A stretch of DNA of 64,000 nucleotides from Roseibium sp. (GTDB lineage: Bacteria; Pseudomonadota; Alphaproteobacteria; Rhizobiales; Stappiaceae), in NCBI GenBank assembly GCA_017643925.1, contig JAEPML010000017.1, positions 58,554-122,553 of the forward strand, read 5' to 3'. The notes under the pieces were generated by a model. The model saw nothing but the letters and a program-made list of their open reading frames with translations, was not told where the DNA came from and did no database searches. This document shows, piece by piece, positions 9,736-18,663 of the stretch (positions within the stretch are counted from its first letter, which is position 1; every line of letters begins with the position of its first letter). Both the position numbers and the translations under genes were made by a program.

Positions 9736-9879
9736 GACCTTCAATACAGCCCGAAAGTTTGGAACCCGACCCGGCGCGACGTCTCAGCTCCAGGTGTGTT
9801 CCGCATTTCTTCTATCCAAATCAGATTTCCCGACGTTATAGATGCCGGTTCAGGAGCTCGAAGCGCGAGGGGAGAGATC

Positions 9880-10734
9880 GTGACTGACTTGGAAAAACCG
9901 ACCGGTGCCTACAATCCGGAAAGCGAAGGTGCGCAGACCTCCTTCTCGGACAAGATGTCCTACGGTGACTATCTGCAACTGGACCGCATCCTGAGTTCGC
10001 AAGCCCCCCTGTCGGCGGCACCGGACGAACTCCTCTTCATTATCCAGCACCAGACGTCTGAATTGTGGATGAAGCTCATGCTTCACGAACTCAATTCGGC
10101 GCGTGTTGCCATCAATGACGATCACTTGCCGGAGGCGATGAAACTGCTGGCGAGGGTCAGCCGGATCATGGAGCAGCTGAACTCGGCCTGGGATGTCCTG
10201 AGAACGATGACCCCCAGCGACTACACGCAGTTCCGGGACGCTCTCGGCATGTCGTCGGGATTTCAATCCCTTCAATACCGACTGATCGAATTCGCGCTGG
10301 GCAACCGCAATGAGGCGATGATCAAACCACACGCGCATGAACCCGATAGCGTTGCGTTGCTGAACGAGGAACTTGGCCGGCGAAGCCTTTACCAGGTCGT
10401 TCTGGCCTTTGCCAAAAGGCAGGGCCTGGACCTGCCGGATGAAATCGCGGAGCAACCTTCCAGTGAACTGCATGCGGAAAATCCTGAAGTTACCGAGATG
10501 TGGCACAAGGTCTACAGCGACCCGTCTTCACACTGGGCGCTTTACGAGGTTGGTGAAAAGCTGGTCGATCTCGAGGACTATTTCCGGCGCTGGCGGTTCA
10601 ATCACGTGACCACGGTAGAGCGTGTGATCGGGTTCAAGCGCGGGACGGGCGGAACAGGCGGGGTTTCCTATCTGAAGCGCATGCTCGAGGTTGAGCTCTT
10701 CCCGGAACTCTGGCGGGTCAGAACAACGCTCTAG
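9880..10734 (+). CDS. kynA: Tryptophan 2,3-dioxygenase
   Basis: Cytoplasmic heme enzyme opening the indole ring of L-tryptophan to N-formylkynurenine, the first step of the kynurenine pathway. The 284-residue length fits the family. Landmarks are SYGDYLQLDRILSSQ near the N-terminus, the HQTSELWMKLMLHEL helix and the C-terminal GTGGTGGVSYLKRM substrate loop. The start is a GTG preceded by a GAGGGGAGAG Shine-Dalgarno stretch; a further-upstream ATG would add 28 residues without homology. No kynureninase or formamidase gene lies next to it. It is followed 139 bases later by an orphan amino-acid-type binding protein. Confidence 0.95.
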   Translation: MTDLEKPTGAYNPESEGAQTSFSDKMSYGDYLQLDRILSSQAPLSAAPDELLFIIQHQTSELWMKLMLHELNSARVAINDDHLPEAMKLLARVSRIMEQLNSAWDVLRTMTPSDYTQFRDALGMSSGFQSLQYRLIEFALGNRNEAMIKPHAHEPDSVALLNEELGRRSLYQVVLAFAKRQGLDLPDEIAEQPSSELHAENPEVTEMWHKVYSDPSSHWALYEVGEKLVDLEDYFRRWRFNHVTTVERVIGFKRGTGGTGGVSYLKRMLEVELFPELWRVRTTL

Positions 10735-10873
10735 GCAGGGGGCTGAATTCCGCAACAATTCGATTGGATCCCCATTCGACCAATTGCAGGTTCCCCATCG
10801 GAGAATCTGTCGATAGAGTGTCCGCAACGGCTTCAAAAGAAAGCCTGAATTGTATCGAAAGAGGGGAACTCAC

Positions 10874-12010
10874 ATGTTGAAAAGACTTGCTGCAGCAGCA
10901 AGCGTCGTTGCGCTTATGTCAGGTGCCGCCTCCGCTGAGCCGGTGAAGGTCGGAATGATCACCACGCTGTCCGGCGGTGGTGCCGGGCTGGGTATCGATG
11001 TGCGTGACGGCTTCATGCTGGCCATCAAGCAGGCAGGCAACCCGGACGTGGAAGTCATCATCGAGGATGATCAGCGCAAGCCCGACATTGCAGTCCAGCT
11101 GGCCGACAAGATGGTGCAGTCTGAAAAGGTCGATGTCCTGACCGGCATCATCTGGTCCAACCTGGCCATGGCCGTGGTGCCCTCCGTGACGGCTCAGGGG
11201 AAATTCTACCTGTCGCCGAATGCAGGCCCGTCTGCGCTCGCCGGCAAGGGCTGCCATCCGAACTATTTCAACGTTGCCTGGCAGAACGACAACCTGCATG
11301 AAGCAGCTGGCGCCTATGCCAAGGACACCGGTTACAAGAACAGCTTCATCCTCGCGCCCAACTATCCGGCGGGCAAGGATGCGTTGACCGGTTACAAGCG
11401 TTTTTATGGTGGTGATCTTGCCGGTGAGATCTATACCAAGCTCGGTCAGACCGACTATGCAGCAGAGCTCGCGCAGATCCGTGCGTCAGGTGCTGACAGC
11501 GTGTTCTTCTTCCTGCCGGGTGGCATGGGCATTTCGTTCCTGAAGCAATATGCGGACAGTGGCATTGATCTTCCGGTCGTCGGTCCGGCGTTCTCCTTCG
11601 ACCAGGGCATCCTGCAGGCCGTTGGTGATGCAGCGCTTGGCGTGAAGAACACCAGCCAGTGGAACAAGGACATCGACAACGACACCAACAAGGCCTTCGT
11701 TGAGAGCTTCCAGGCCGAATATGGCCGTCTGCCGTCTCTCTATGCTTCCCAGGGCTTTGACACGGCCAACCTGCTGTTGTCCGCAATCGCCAAGGCTGAC
11801 GTGAAGGACGCCGACGCTTTCCGTGAAGCTCTGAAGGCTGCGGAATTCTCGTCAACGCGTGGTGATTTTGCCTTCGGCCCGAACCACCATCCGGTCCAGG
11901 ACATCTATGTTCGCGAAGTGATCAAGGAAGGCGATGTCTTCACCAACAAGATTATCGCGACCGGCTTGAGCGGTCATTCCGACGCCTACGCCGCCGATTG
12001 CAAGATGTAA
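10874..12010 (+). CDS. Branched-chain amino-acid-type ABC substrate-binding protein, orphan
   Basis: A 378-residue periplasmic binding protein of the LivJ/HAAT family. The start was chosen for the GAGGGGAACTCAC ribosome site and the signal peptide MLKRLAAAASVVALMSGAASA. The mature sequence opens EPVKVGMITTLSGGGAGLG, the standard family opening, and includes LSPNAGPSALAGKGC and the FNVAWQNDNLHEAAGAYAKD segment. No liv-type permease or ATPase genes are nearby. Position after kynA hints at an aromatic or kynurenine-type ligand, but that is only a guess. A strong terminator follows directly. Confidence 0.85.
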   Translation: MLKRLAAAASVVALMSGAASAEPVKVGMITTLSGGGAGLGIDVRDGFMLAIKQAGNPDVEVIIEDDQRKPDIAVQLADKMVQSEKVDVLTGIIWSNLAMAVVPSVTAQGKFYLSPNAGPSALAGKGCHPNYFNVAWQNDNLHEAAGAYAKDTGYKNSFILAPNYPAGKDALTGYKRFYGGDLAGEIYTKLGQTDYAAELAQIRASGADSVFFFLPGGMGISFLKQYADSGIDLPVVGPAFSFDQGILQAVGDAALGVKNTSQWNKDIDNDTNKAFVESFQAEYGRLPSLYASQGFDTANLLLSAIAKADVKDADAFREALKAAEFSSTRGDFAFGPNHHPVQDIYVREVIKEGDVFTNKIIATGLSGHSDAYAADCKM

Positions 12011-12040
12011 GACCAAACGGCACTTCGGTTCTGTTGTGAA

Positions 12041-12069
12041 AAGCGCGGCTGCGAGGCCGCGCTTTTTTT
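12041..12069 (+). terminator. Rho-independent terminator after the LivJ-type gene
   Basis: A perfect 9-bp stem (AAGCGCGGC with GCCGCGCTT), a 6-base loop and a run of seven T. It ends the rightward transcript 30 bases after the stop codon, ahead of the convergent reductase gene. Confidence 0.9.
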
Positions 12070-12146
12070 CAGGAAGAGGCATCCCGGATCTTCACAGCAC
12101 TTGGCCGGATGACGAAGGTCAGGCGAGCCGTTGTCTGGCCGCCAAC

Positions 12147-13202
12147 CTACTTCCGAAAGGCCCCTGCATCGATCATCTGCTGGAACATGTCCTCCATCGA
12201 CTCCTTGTAAGGGCGATAGGTGACGCCGAGGGCGCGCTTGCTCTTGGAATTGTCGGCCCGCCATTTCACGTCGACATTGTTGGTGACGAATTTGCGCGGA
12301 ATGCCGCTGACGATCGGCCCGAGCATCCAGACGATCCACTTCGGCAGCGACTTGCGCGGTATGGGGTATGCGTTTCCGTATTTCCCGATCAGCGCCTTGC
12401 CGAGCTCCAGAAGGTTGGTGTTGTGGCCTGATACGATGTGCCTGCCTTCGGCGTCCGGATCAAAGCCCGCTGCCACATGCGCCTTTGCAAGATCCCGAAC
12501 GTCGACGGCGCCTATCCCAAGTTTCGGGGCTCCCTGTTTCATGGTGCCGTCCCCCATCTGGCGAACGATGTTGAAACTTTCAGACGTCGGCACTTTTGAA
12601 AGTGCAGGGCCGATCACCAGTGACGGATTGACGGTCACGAGCCTGAATTGGTCTTGTCCGTCCGCGATCTTCCAGGCTTCCCGTTCCGCAAGTGTCTTGG
12701 AAAAGCTGTAGGGCTGGTAGGCAAGCGATGCCGTCGTGTTCCAGATGTCCTCGGTCAGAACCCCGTTCGGAGCGTCCTGGCAATCGATTGCGTCGGTGTA
12801 GATGGCTGCGCAAGAGCTGGTGACGACCACGCGCCGGACACTCGCTGTTGCCAGGGCTGTTTCAAGCACATTGCGCGTTCCCTTTACCGCTGGATCGATC
12901 AGCTCCTTTTGTGGGTCCTTCACATTGACGGTGAAGGGTGACGCCGTGTGAAAGACGATCGAACAGCCTTTCATGGCCTCGGTGTAGGAACCGGTATCCA
13001 GCAGGTCGGACTGGAAAAACCTGATGGTTCCAGGTGCCTGTTCCGCGATTTCGATAAGATGGCCTAGTTTGTCCGTGCGTTCGGGGTTCCGCACAGCCGC
13101 ATGGACCGTGACACCGGCCTCGAGCAATTCCTTGACCAGCCATCCGGCAACATAGCCGCTGGCACCTGTCACCAGAACGGGGGCATCAGTCGGGATTTTC
13201 AT
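12147..13202 (-). CDS. NAD(P)-dependent epimerase/reductase (extended SDR, dihydroflavonol-reductase-like)
   Basis: A 351-residue cytoplasmic oxidoreductase of the extended short-chain dehydrogenase family. The chosen ATG has an AGGACTAG ribosome site and opens at the nucleotide-binding strand VLVTGASGYVAGWLVKELL (glycine motif TGASGYVAG). The catalytic Tyr-x3-Lys is in YQPYSFSKTLAERE, and the upstream VVTSSCAAIY holds the active-site serine. The pattern (VFHTASPF, NVLETAL) resembles dihydroflavonol-4-reductase or aldehyde reductases of bacteria, often acting on ketones or aldehydes of unknown identity. It stands alone, convergent to the LivJ-type gene. Confidence 0.85.
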   Translation of the reverse strand: MKIPTDAPVLVTGASGYVAGWLVKELLEAGVTVHAAVRNPERTDKLGHLIEIAEQAPGTIRFFQSDLLDTGSYTEAMKGCSIVFHTASPFTVNVKDPQKELIDPAVKGTRNVLETALATASVRRVVVTSSCAAIYTDAIDCQDAPNGVLTEDIWNTTASLAYQPYSFSKTLAEREAWKIADGQDQFRLVTVNPSLVIGPALSKVPTSESFNIVRQMGDGTMKQGAPKLGIGAVDVRDLAKAHVAAGFDPDAEGRHIVSGHNTNLLELGKALIGKYGNAYPIPRKSLPKWIVWMLGPIVSGIPRKFVTNNVDVKWRADNSKSKRALGVTYRPYKESMEDMFQQMIDAGAFRK

Positions 13203-13751
13203 ATCTAGTCCTTTTTGTTCCGGCTGTTCAGGCCTCGACAGTTGCGCCCAGCGCCGCTCGACACGCAATCGAATTCTCAGCAAGGTCACTGCATGGGTGG
13301 CACCGCGCAATATCAATGACCGGAACATAGGTGACCTGATCCGGATCATCTCTGCGGATTACGCCAACCTGCATGCAAATGACGCCAGGTGGGGACGGAC
13401 GATCGTTCGGGGGCTGATCGAATCGCCAAGAACGATTTCGTTTTGCACTGCAATAAATCCTGAAATGAAGCTTAGTGATATCCCAAATGAAACATTCGAA
13501 ACTCAATTCGCGCTTCCGTTTTTGCCAGATTTGTGTCAAACTCTGCTTGGAATTGAGGGGATGAATGGCGTCAAAATCGTCGTTCTGTTGTTGAAGCGTT
13601 CCAAATAAACCTTTTTAAAACAAAAGGTTGTATGAATTTTTCCTAAACTTGAATATCTACTAAAAAATTAGTTTGACATCATGGCGAACGTGTGACCAAG
13701 TATGTGTAGCCGGATAAGACGGCTTATACATTCTCACGGGAGGAGATGCAG
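13203..13751. promoter_or_regulatory. Intergenic region and likely promoter of the glycerol transport operon
   Basis: About 550 bases with no supportable gene. The right half is AT-rich. It holds a TTGACA hexamer at 13673-13678, overlapped on its left by the 5-4-5 palindrome ACTAA-aaaa-TTAGT (13659-13672), and an inverted pair AGCCG-7-CGGCT (about 13708-13724) just upstream of the glpV ribosome site GGGAGGAG. No good -10 hexamer is seen at standard spacing. The palindromes could bind a GlpR-like or other regulator; assignment is inference. Confidence 0.4.
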
Positions 13752-15491
13752 ATGCGTAAGTATCTACTCTCCGCAGTTGCAGCCAGTGCTGTACTTGCGG
13801 GAGCAGGGTCCGCTTTTGCCGACGAAGCAGCGGCAAAGAAATGGATCGACCAGGAATTCCAGCCATCCGTTCTGACCAAAGATGAGCAGCTTGCAGAGAT
13901 GCAGTGGTTCATTCAGGCCGCTGAACCGTTCAAGGGCATGGAAGTCAACGTATTGTCAGAGGGCATTCCGACACACTCCTACGAGTCGGAAACCCTGACG
14001 AAGGCATTCGAGGAAATCACCGGTATCAAGGTCAATCACCAGATCCTCGGTGAAGGTGAAGTCGTTCAGGCCGTGCAGACACAAATGCAGACCGGCCGGA
14101 ACCTCTACGACGCCTATGTCAACGATTCCGACCTCATCGGAACACACTCCCGTCTTCAGTTGGCTTACAACCTGACAGACTGGATGGCCGGCAACGGCAA
14201 GGACGTGACCAACCCGGGTCTCGATCTGGATGACTTCATGGGCACCCAGTTCACGACCGGCCCGGATGGTGACCTCTACCAGCTTCCTGACCAGCAATTC
14301 GCGAACCTTTACTGGTTCCGCAAGGACTGGTTCGACCGCGAAGACCTGAAGACGGCCTTCAAGGAAAAGTACGGCTACGATCTCGGTGTTCCGGTCAACT
14401 GGTCCGCCTATGAAGACATCGCAGAGTTCTTCTCCAAGGACGTCAAGGAAATCGACGGCGTCGCCATTTACGGCCACATGGACTACGGCAAGCGTGCTCC
14501 TGACCTTGGCTGGCGCATGACCGATGCCTGGCTTTCCATGGCCGGTGCCGGCGACAAGGGCGAGCCGAACGGCGTGCCGGTCGACGAATGGGGTATCCGC
14601 ATGGAAGCGGGCACCTGTAACCCGGTCGGGGCGTCCGTGTCCCGCGGTGGCGCCGCCAACGGTCCGGCTGCGGTCTACGCGATCCGCAAATGGGACGAAT
14701 GGCTGCGCAATTACGCGCCTCCGGGTGCTGCCAGCTTCGACTTCTACCAGTCGCTGCCGGCTCTCAGCCAGGGCAATGTTGCCCAGCAGATTTTCTGGTA
14801 CACCGCGTTCACCGCGGACATGGTGAAGCCGAAGTCCGAAGGCAACAACACCGTGGATGACGAAGGCACGCCGCTGTGGCGCATGGCTCCGTCCCCGCAT
14901 GGTCCTTACTGGGAAGAAGGCCAGAAGGTCGGTTATCAGGACGTGGGTTCCTGGACCATCCTGAAGTCCACCCCGGAAGACCGCGCCAAGGCTGCATGGC
15001 TCTATGCTCAGTTCGTTGTCTCCAAGACAGTCGACACCAAGAAGAGCCACGTGGGTCTGACGTTCATCCGCGACAGTACCGTCAATCACGAGTCCTTTAC
15101 CGAGCGCGCTCCGAAGCTCGGTGGTCTGGTCGAATTCTATCGTTCGCCTGACCGCGTGGCCTGGTCCCCGACCGGCGTCAACGTTCCGGACTATCCGAAG
15201 CTGGCCCAGATCTGGTGGCAGCAGATCGGTGACGTGAACTCCGGTGCCTTCACTCCTCAGGAAGCAATGGATCGTCTTGCGGAAGAAATGGACATCGTCA
15301 TGGCCCGCATGCAGCAGGCTGACGAACGTGCCAATGTTTACGGTGGCTGCGGCCCGCGTCTGAACGAAGAGTCGGACCCGCAGGAATGGCTGTCCAAGCC
15401 GGGTGCTCCGAAGGCAAAACTCGACAACGAGAAGCCACAGGGCAAGACCGTGAACTACGATGAGCTGGTTGCCCGCTGGGCAGCTAAATAA
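13752..15491 (+). CDS. glpV: Glycerol ABC transporter substrate-binding protein
   Basis: Periplasmic receptor of the GlpSTPQUV glycerol importer. About 579 residues, unusually long for a carbohydrate-type binding protein but normal for GlpV. The signal peptide is MRKYLLSAVAASAVLAGAGSAFA. The mature protein has the family marks MEVNVLSEGIPTHSYESETL and TMQTGRNLYDAY-like NLYDAYVNDSDLIG. Two in-frame ATGs lie six bases apart; the second has the better spacing to GGGAGGAG and is used. It is first in the operon and followed by a strong intercistronic hairpin, consistent with higher expression than the membrane genes. glpD is not in this window. Confidence 0.92.
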   Translation: MRKYLLSAVAASAVLAGAGSAFADEAAAKKWIDQEFQPSVLTKDEQLAEMQWFIQAAEPFKGMEVNVLSEGIPTHSYESETLTKAFEEITGIKVNHQILGEGEVVQAVQTQMQTGRNLYDAYVNDSDLIGTHSRLQLAYNLTDWMAGNGKDVTNPGLDLDDFMGTQFTTGPDGDLYQLPDQQFANLYWFRKDWFDREDLKTAFKEKYGYDLGVPVNWSAYEDIAEFFSKDVKEIDGVAIYGHMDYGKRAPDLGWRMTDAWLSMAGAGDKGEPNGVPVDEWGIRMEAGTCNPVGASVSRGGAANGPAAVYAIRKWDEWLRNYAPPGAASFDFYQSLPALSQGNVAQQIFWYTAFTADMVKPKSEGNNTVDDEGTPLWRMAPSPHGPYWEEGQKVGYQDVGSWTILKSTPEDRAKAAWLYAQFVVSKTVDTKKSHVGLTFIRDSTVNHESFTERAPKLGGLVEFYRSPDRVAWSPTGVNVPDYPKLAQIWWQQIGDVNSGAFTPQEAMDRLAEEMDIVMARMQQADERANVYGGCGPRLNEESDPQEWLSKPGAPKAKLDNEKPQGKTVNYDELVARWAAK

Positions 15492-15518
15492 GCCAGACCA
15501 TCACACGACCTAAGAACC

Positions 15519-15541
15519 GGACCGGGGCTTGTCCCCGGTCC
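15519..15541 (+). other. Intercistronic hairpin between glpV and glpS
   Basis: Perfect 9-bp stem GGACCGGGG / CCCCGGTCC with a 5-base loop and no T run. The position after the binding-protein gene and the lack of a U tract fit an mRNA-stabilising or partial-termination hairpin that raises binding-protein dose relative to the downstream genes. Confidence 0.6.
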
Positions 15542-15620
15542 AACACCGATCCGAAAGCGACAGACTGCGGCAATGAAGTTCCGCACTTGAAGATCTGTCC
15601 GGACGCGGGCGAAAAAATCT

Positions 15621-16685
15621 ATGTCTCTTGAACTCAAAAACGTCAGCAAGCGCGTGCAAGGCATTACCCATGTCAAGGAAACGAGCCTGACGCTTGAAAC
15701 CGGCCACTTCAATGTTCTCCTCGGAGAAACCGGGTCGGGCAAAACCTCGCTGATCAAATTGATGGCCGGCCTCGACAGTCTGGCCTCCGGGCAGATCATC
15801 CTGAACGGCAAGGATGTATCGAACCTGTCGGCGCAAAAACGCAATATCAGCCTGGTGCACCAGTTTTTCGTCAACTACCCGCACATGTCGGTCTTCGACA
15901 ACATTGCCTCGCCCCTGAAGATTGCGGGCGTTGCAAAATCGGAAATCGAGGGCAGGGTGGAAGAAGCCGCAAACATCCTGAAGCTGAAGCCCTATCTGCA
16001 CCGCAAGCCGAGTGAACTCTCCGGCGGCCAGCAGCAGCGGACGGCGCTTGCGCGAGCCATCGTCAAGGAAAGCGACGCGGTTTTCCTCGACGAACCTCTT
16101 GCCAATCTCGACTACAAACTTCGTGAGGAGTTGCGGGATCAGCTGCCGGAACTGTTTGCCGGCCGCGGTGCAGTGGTGGTCTATGCGACCTCGGAGCCTG
16201 AAGAAGCCCTGCTGTTGGGTGGACGCACCGCCCTGATGACCGATGGCAACGTCGTTCAGTTCGGTTCGACAGCGGAGATCTATCGCAAACCCCGCGATCT
16301 GGATGCTGCAAAAGTGTTCTCGAACCCGCCGATCAACACTGCCGAGGTGATCAAGCAGGGCGACACCGTGATCCTGAATGACACCACGCGCTGGACGGTT
16401 GCGGGCGCAGCCGCCGCTCTGACCGATGGACCTTACACGCTTGCGATCCGGCCAAATCACGTGATGCCGGTTGAATCGTCCGATCACACGGTGCGCCTGG
16501 AAGGCAATGTCCAGGTAACAGAGCTCAGCGGCTCAGAGAGCAGCGCGCACTTTGACATGGACGGTCAGTCCTGGGTGTCCCTGTCACCTGGCGTTCACCC
16601 TTATTTCGTTGGCGAAGTCCACACCTTCTACCTGGATCCGAGCCACTGTTTCTTCTTTGCGCCCGACGGCCAGTTTGCGGCTTGA
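15621..16685 (+). CDS. glpS: Glycerol ABC transporter ATPase GlpS (switch-His missing)
   Basis: One of two distinct ATPase subunits that power glycerol uptake at the inner face of the membrane. In 354 residues: Walker A GETGSGKT (35-42), an intact signature LSGGQ (133-137), Walker B FLDEP (154-158), then a C-terminal regulatory/OB region from about 230. The switch histidine is replaced: the usual TH-D is TSE at about 190-192, giving Ser191. Its partner GlpT has the opposite lesion. It starts 129 bases after glpV and ends 12 bases before glpT. Confidence 0.92.
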   Translation: MSLELKNVSKRVQGITHVKETSLTLETGHFNVLLGETGSGKTSLIKLMAGLDSLASGQIILNGKDVSNLSAQKRNISLVHQFFVNYPHMSVFDNIASPLKIAGVAKSEIEGRVEEAANILKLKPYLHRKPSELSGGQQQRTALARAIVKESDAVFLDEPLANLDYKLREELRDQLPELFAGRGAVVVYATSEPEEALLLGGRTALMTDGNVVQFGSTAEIYRKPRDLDAAKVFSNPPINTAEVIKQGDTVILNDTTRWTVAGAAAALTDGPYTLAIRPNHVMPVESSDHTVRLEGNVQVTELSGSESSAHFDMDGQSWVSLSPGVHPYFVGEVHTFYLDPSHCFFFAPDGQFAA

Positions 16686-16697
16686 GGAGAGAAAACC

Positions 16698-17786
16698 ATG
16701 GCACAAATCAAACTCTCCAATCTGCGACACAGCTACAGTCCCAACCCGTCGAGCGATGCCGACTATGCGTTGAAGAAGATCGACCTGACCTGGGACGATG
16801 GTGGCGCATATGCCTTGCTCGGCCCGTCCGGTTGCGGCAAATCCACCCTGCTCAACATCATCTCCGGCCTGCTGGTGCCTTCGGAAGGCAAGATCCTGTT
16901 CAACGACCAGGACGTGACGGCCCTGCCGCCGGCACAACGCAACATCGCGCAGGTGTTCCAGTTTCCGGTGATCTACGACACGATGACCGTTTACGACAAT
17001 CTTGCCTTTCCGCTGCGCAACCGTGGCCGGGACGAGGACATCGTCAAGCGCCGTGTGACCGCGATCGCGGAGATGCTGGAAGTCACGGACATGCTGACCA
17101 CGCGGGCAGCGAACCTGTCTCCGGACAACAAGCAGAAAATCTCGATGGGCCGCGGTCTGGTGCGCGAAGACGTCAATGTCGTCATGTTCGATGAGCCCCT
17201 GACCGTTATCGACCCACATCTGAAATGGAAACTGAGATCAAAGCTCAAGGAACTGCACCAAAGGGTCAAGGCGACGATGATCTACGTCACCCATGACCAG
17301 ACCGAAGCCCTCACCTTTGCGGACCAGGTGGTGGTGATGCAGGACGGTGAGGTCGTTCAGATCGGCACTCCGGTGGAGTTGTTTGAACGGCCCGCCCACA
17401 CCTTTGTCGGTCACTTTATCGGCTCTCCCGGCATGAATGTGCTGCCGTGCGAAGTTCAAGGTGGCGGTGCGTTCTTCGCTGGCGAACAGTTGGCCCTGGA
17501 AGGCCCCGCCAAGGGTGTTGCCGATGGCAGTGCCGAGGTTGGCATCCGGCCCGAATTCGTTTCCGTCTCGCAAAACGGCAACGGTGTCGCGGCGCATGTG
17601 CGCAAGGTCGCGGATGTCGGACGTCACAAGGTCGTTGAGGCCATTGCCAATGGCAGCCGGATCCACGCGATCATGGGCGGCGAAGCGCCCAATGCAGGCG
17701 ATGCCGTGAAGCTGGAATTCAAACAATCCCAGACACGTCTTTACAAGGACGGTTGGCTGGCGAGCACGCAGGCGGAGGGCGTGTGA
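16698..17786 (+). CDS. glpT: Glycerol ABC transporter ATPase GlpT (degenerate signature)
   Basis: Second ATPase of the glycerol importer, 362 residues. Walker A is GPSGCGKS (42-49), Walker B MFDEP (163-167) and the switch histidine is present (YVTHD, His199). The ABC signature is degenerate: LSPDN at 140-144 in place of LSGGQ. The C-terminal part (from about 240) is the regulatory fold seen in carbohydrate ABC ATPases. The GGAG ribosome site is in the short gap after glpS. The stop overlaps the glpP start (TGATG). Confidence 0.92.
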   Translation: MAQIKLSNLRHSYSPNPSSDADYALKKIDLTWDDGGAYALLGPSGCGKSTLLNIISGLLVPSEGKILFNDQDVTALPPAQRNIAQVFQFPVIYDTMTVYDNLAFPLRNRGRDEDIVKRRVTAIAEMLEVTDMLTTRAANLSPDNKQKISMGRGLVREDVNVVMFDEPLTVIDPHLKWKLRSKLKELHQRVKATMIYVTHDQTEALTFADQVVVMQDGEVVQIGTPVELFERPAHTFVGHFIGSPGMNVLPCEVQGGGAFFAGEQLALEGPAKGVADGSAEVGIRPEFVSVSQNGNGVAAHVRKVADVGRHKVVEAIANGSRIHAIMGGEAPNAGDAVKLEFKQSQTRLYKDGWLASTQAEGV

Positions 17787-18652
17787 TGAAAACGCAAAAC
17801 CAACGCGCCTGGTTCTTTGTACTCCCGGTTCTCGTGCTGGTGGCGTTCAACGCGCTCATCCCGATGATGACCGTCGTGAACTATTCGGTACAGGAAACCT
17901 TCGGCGACAATCTCTTCTTCTGGCAGGGTCTGGACTGGTTTGAACAGGTCCTGACATCCGAACGCTTTCACAATGCGCTGGGACGCCAGTTCCTGTTTAC
18001 CTTCCTGATCCTGATCATCGAAGTGCCGCTTGGCATCGCGATCGCGCTCGCGATGCCGAAAAAGGGGCCCTGGGTGCCTTTCTGTCTGGTGACGATGGCA
18101 TTGCCGATGCTGATCCCGTGGAACGTTGTCGGTGCAATGTGGAACATCTTCACGCTGCCGGATATCGGACTGCTTGGTTATTTCATGAACCACACGCTGG
18201 GCATTTCCTATGACATGACCCAGGATCCGATCGCGGCCTGGGTGACCATCATCGTGATGGATGTCTGGCACTGGACGTCCCTGGTGGTGTTGCTTGCCTA
18301 TGCCGGTCTCGTCTCGATCCCGAATGCCTATTACCAGGCTGCGGAAATCGACGGAGCGTCCAACTGGGCCATCTTCCGCTTCATCCAGTTGCCGAAGATG
18401 AAGACCGTCCTGACGATCGCGATCCTGTTGCGCTTCATGGACAGCTTCAACATCTACACCGAGCCGTTCGTTCTGACCGGCGGCGGTCCCGGAAACTCGA
18501 CGACGCTTCTGTCCATCGATCTCGTGAAGATTGCCCTTGGCCAGTTCGATCTCGGTCCGGCGGCAGCCATGTCCCTCATCTACTTCGCCATCACGTTGTT
18601 CGCCTCCTGGCTGTTCTACACGCTGATGACGATGAACGATAACAAGTCCTGA
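17786..18652 (+). CDS. glpP: Glycerol ABC transporter permease GlpP
   Basis: Inner-membrane permease subunit of 288 residues with six predicted membrane segments. The EAA coupling loop is visible as YYQAAEIDGASNWAIFRFIQLP (about residues 180-200), which docks on the ATPases. The start overlaps the glpT stop codon, indicating translational coupling, and replaces a longer frame that begins inside glpT. GlpQ follows 11 bases later. Belongs to the MalF-like group of permeases. Confidence 0.92.
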   Translation: MKTQNQRAWFFVLPVLVLVAFNALIPMMTVVNYSVQETFGDNLFFWQGLDWFEQVLTSERFHNALGRQFLFTFLILIIEVPLGIAIALAMPKKGPWVPFCLVTMALPMLIPWNVVGAMWNIFTLPDIGLLGYFMNHTLGISYDMTQDPIAAWVTIIVMDVWHWTSLVVLLAYAGLVSIPNAYYQAAEIDGASNWAIFRFIQLPKMKTVLTIAILLRFMDSFNIYTEPFVLTGGGPGNSTTLLSIDLVKIALGQFDLGPAAAMSLIYFAITLFASWLFYTLMTMNDNKS

Positions 18653-18663
18653 GGAGAACCGTC

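Noticed and set aside
13297..13608. 103-codon plus-strand frame upstream of glpV
   Set aside because: No recognisable domain; spans the reductase start and promoter DNA; composition unlike a gene.
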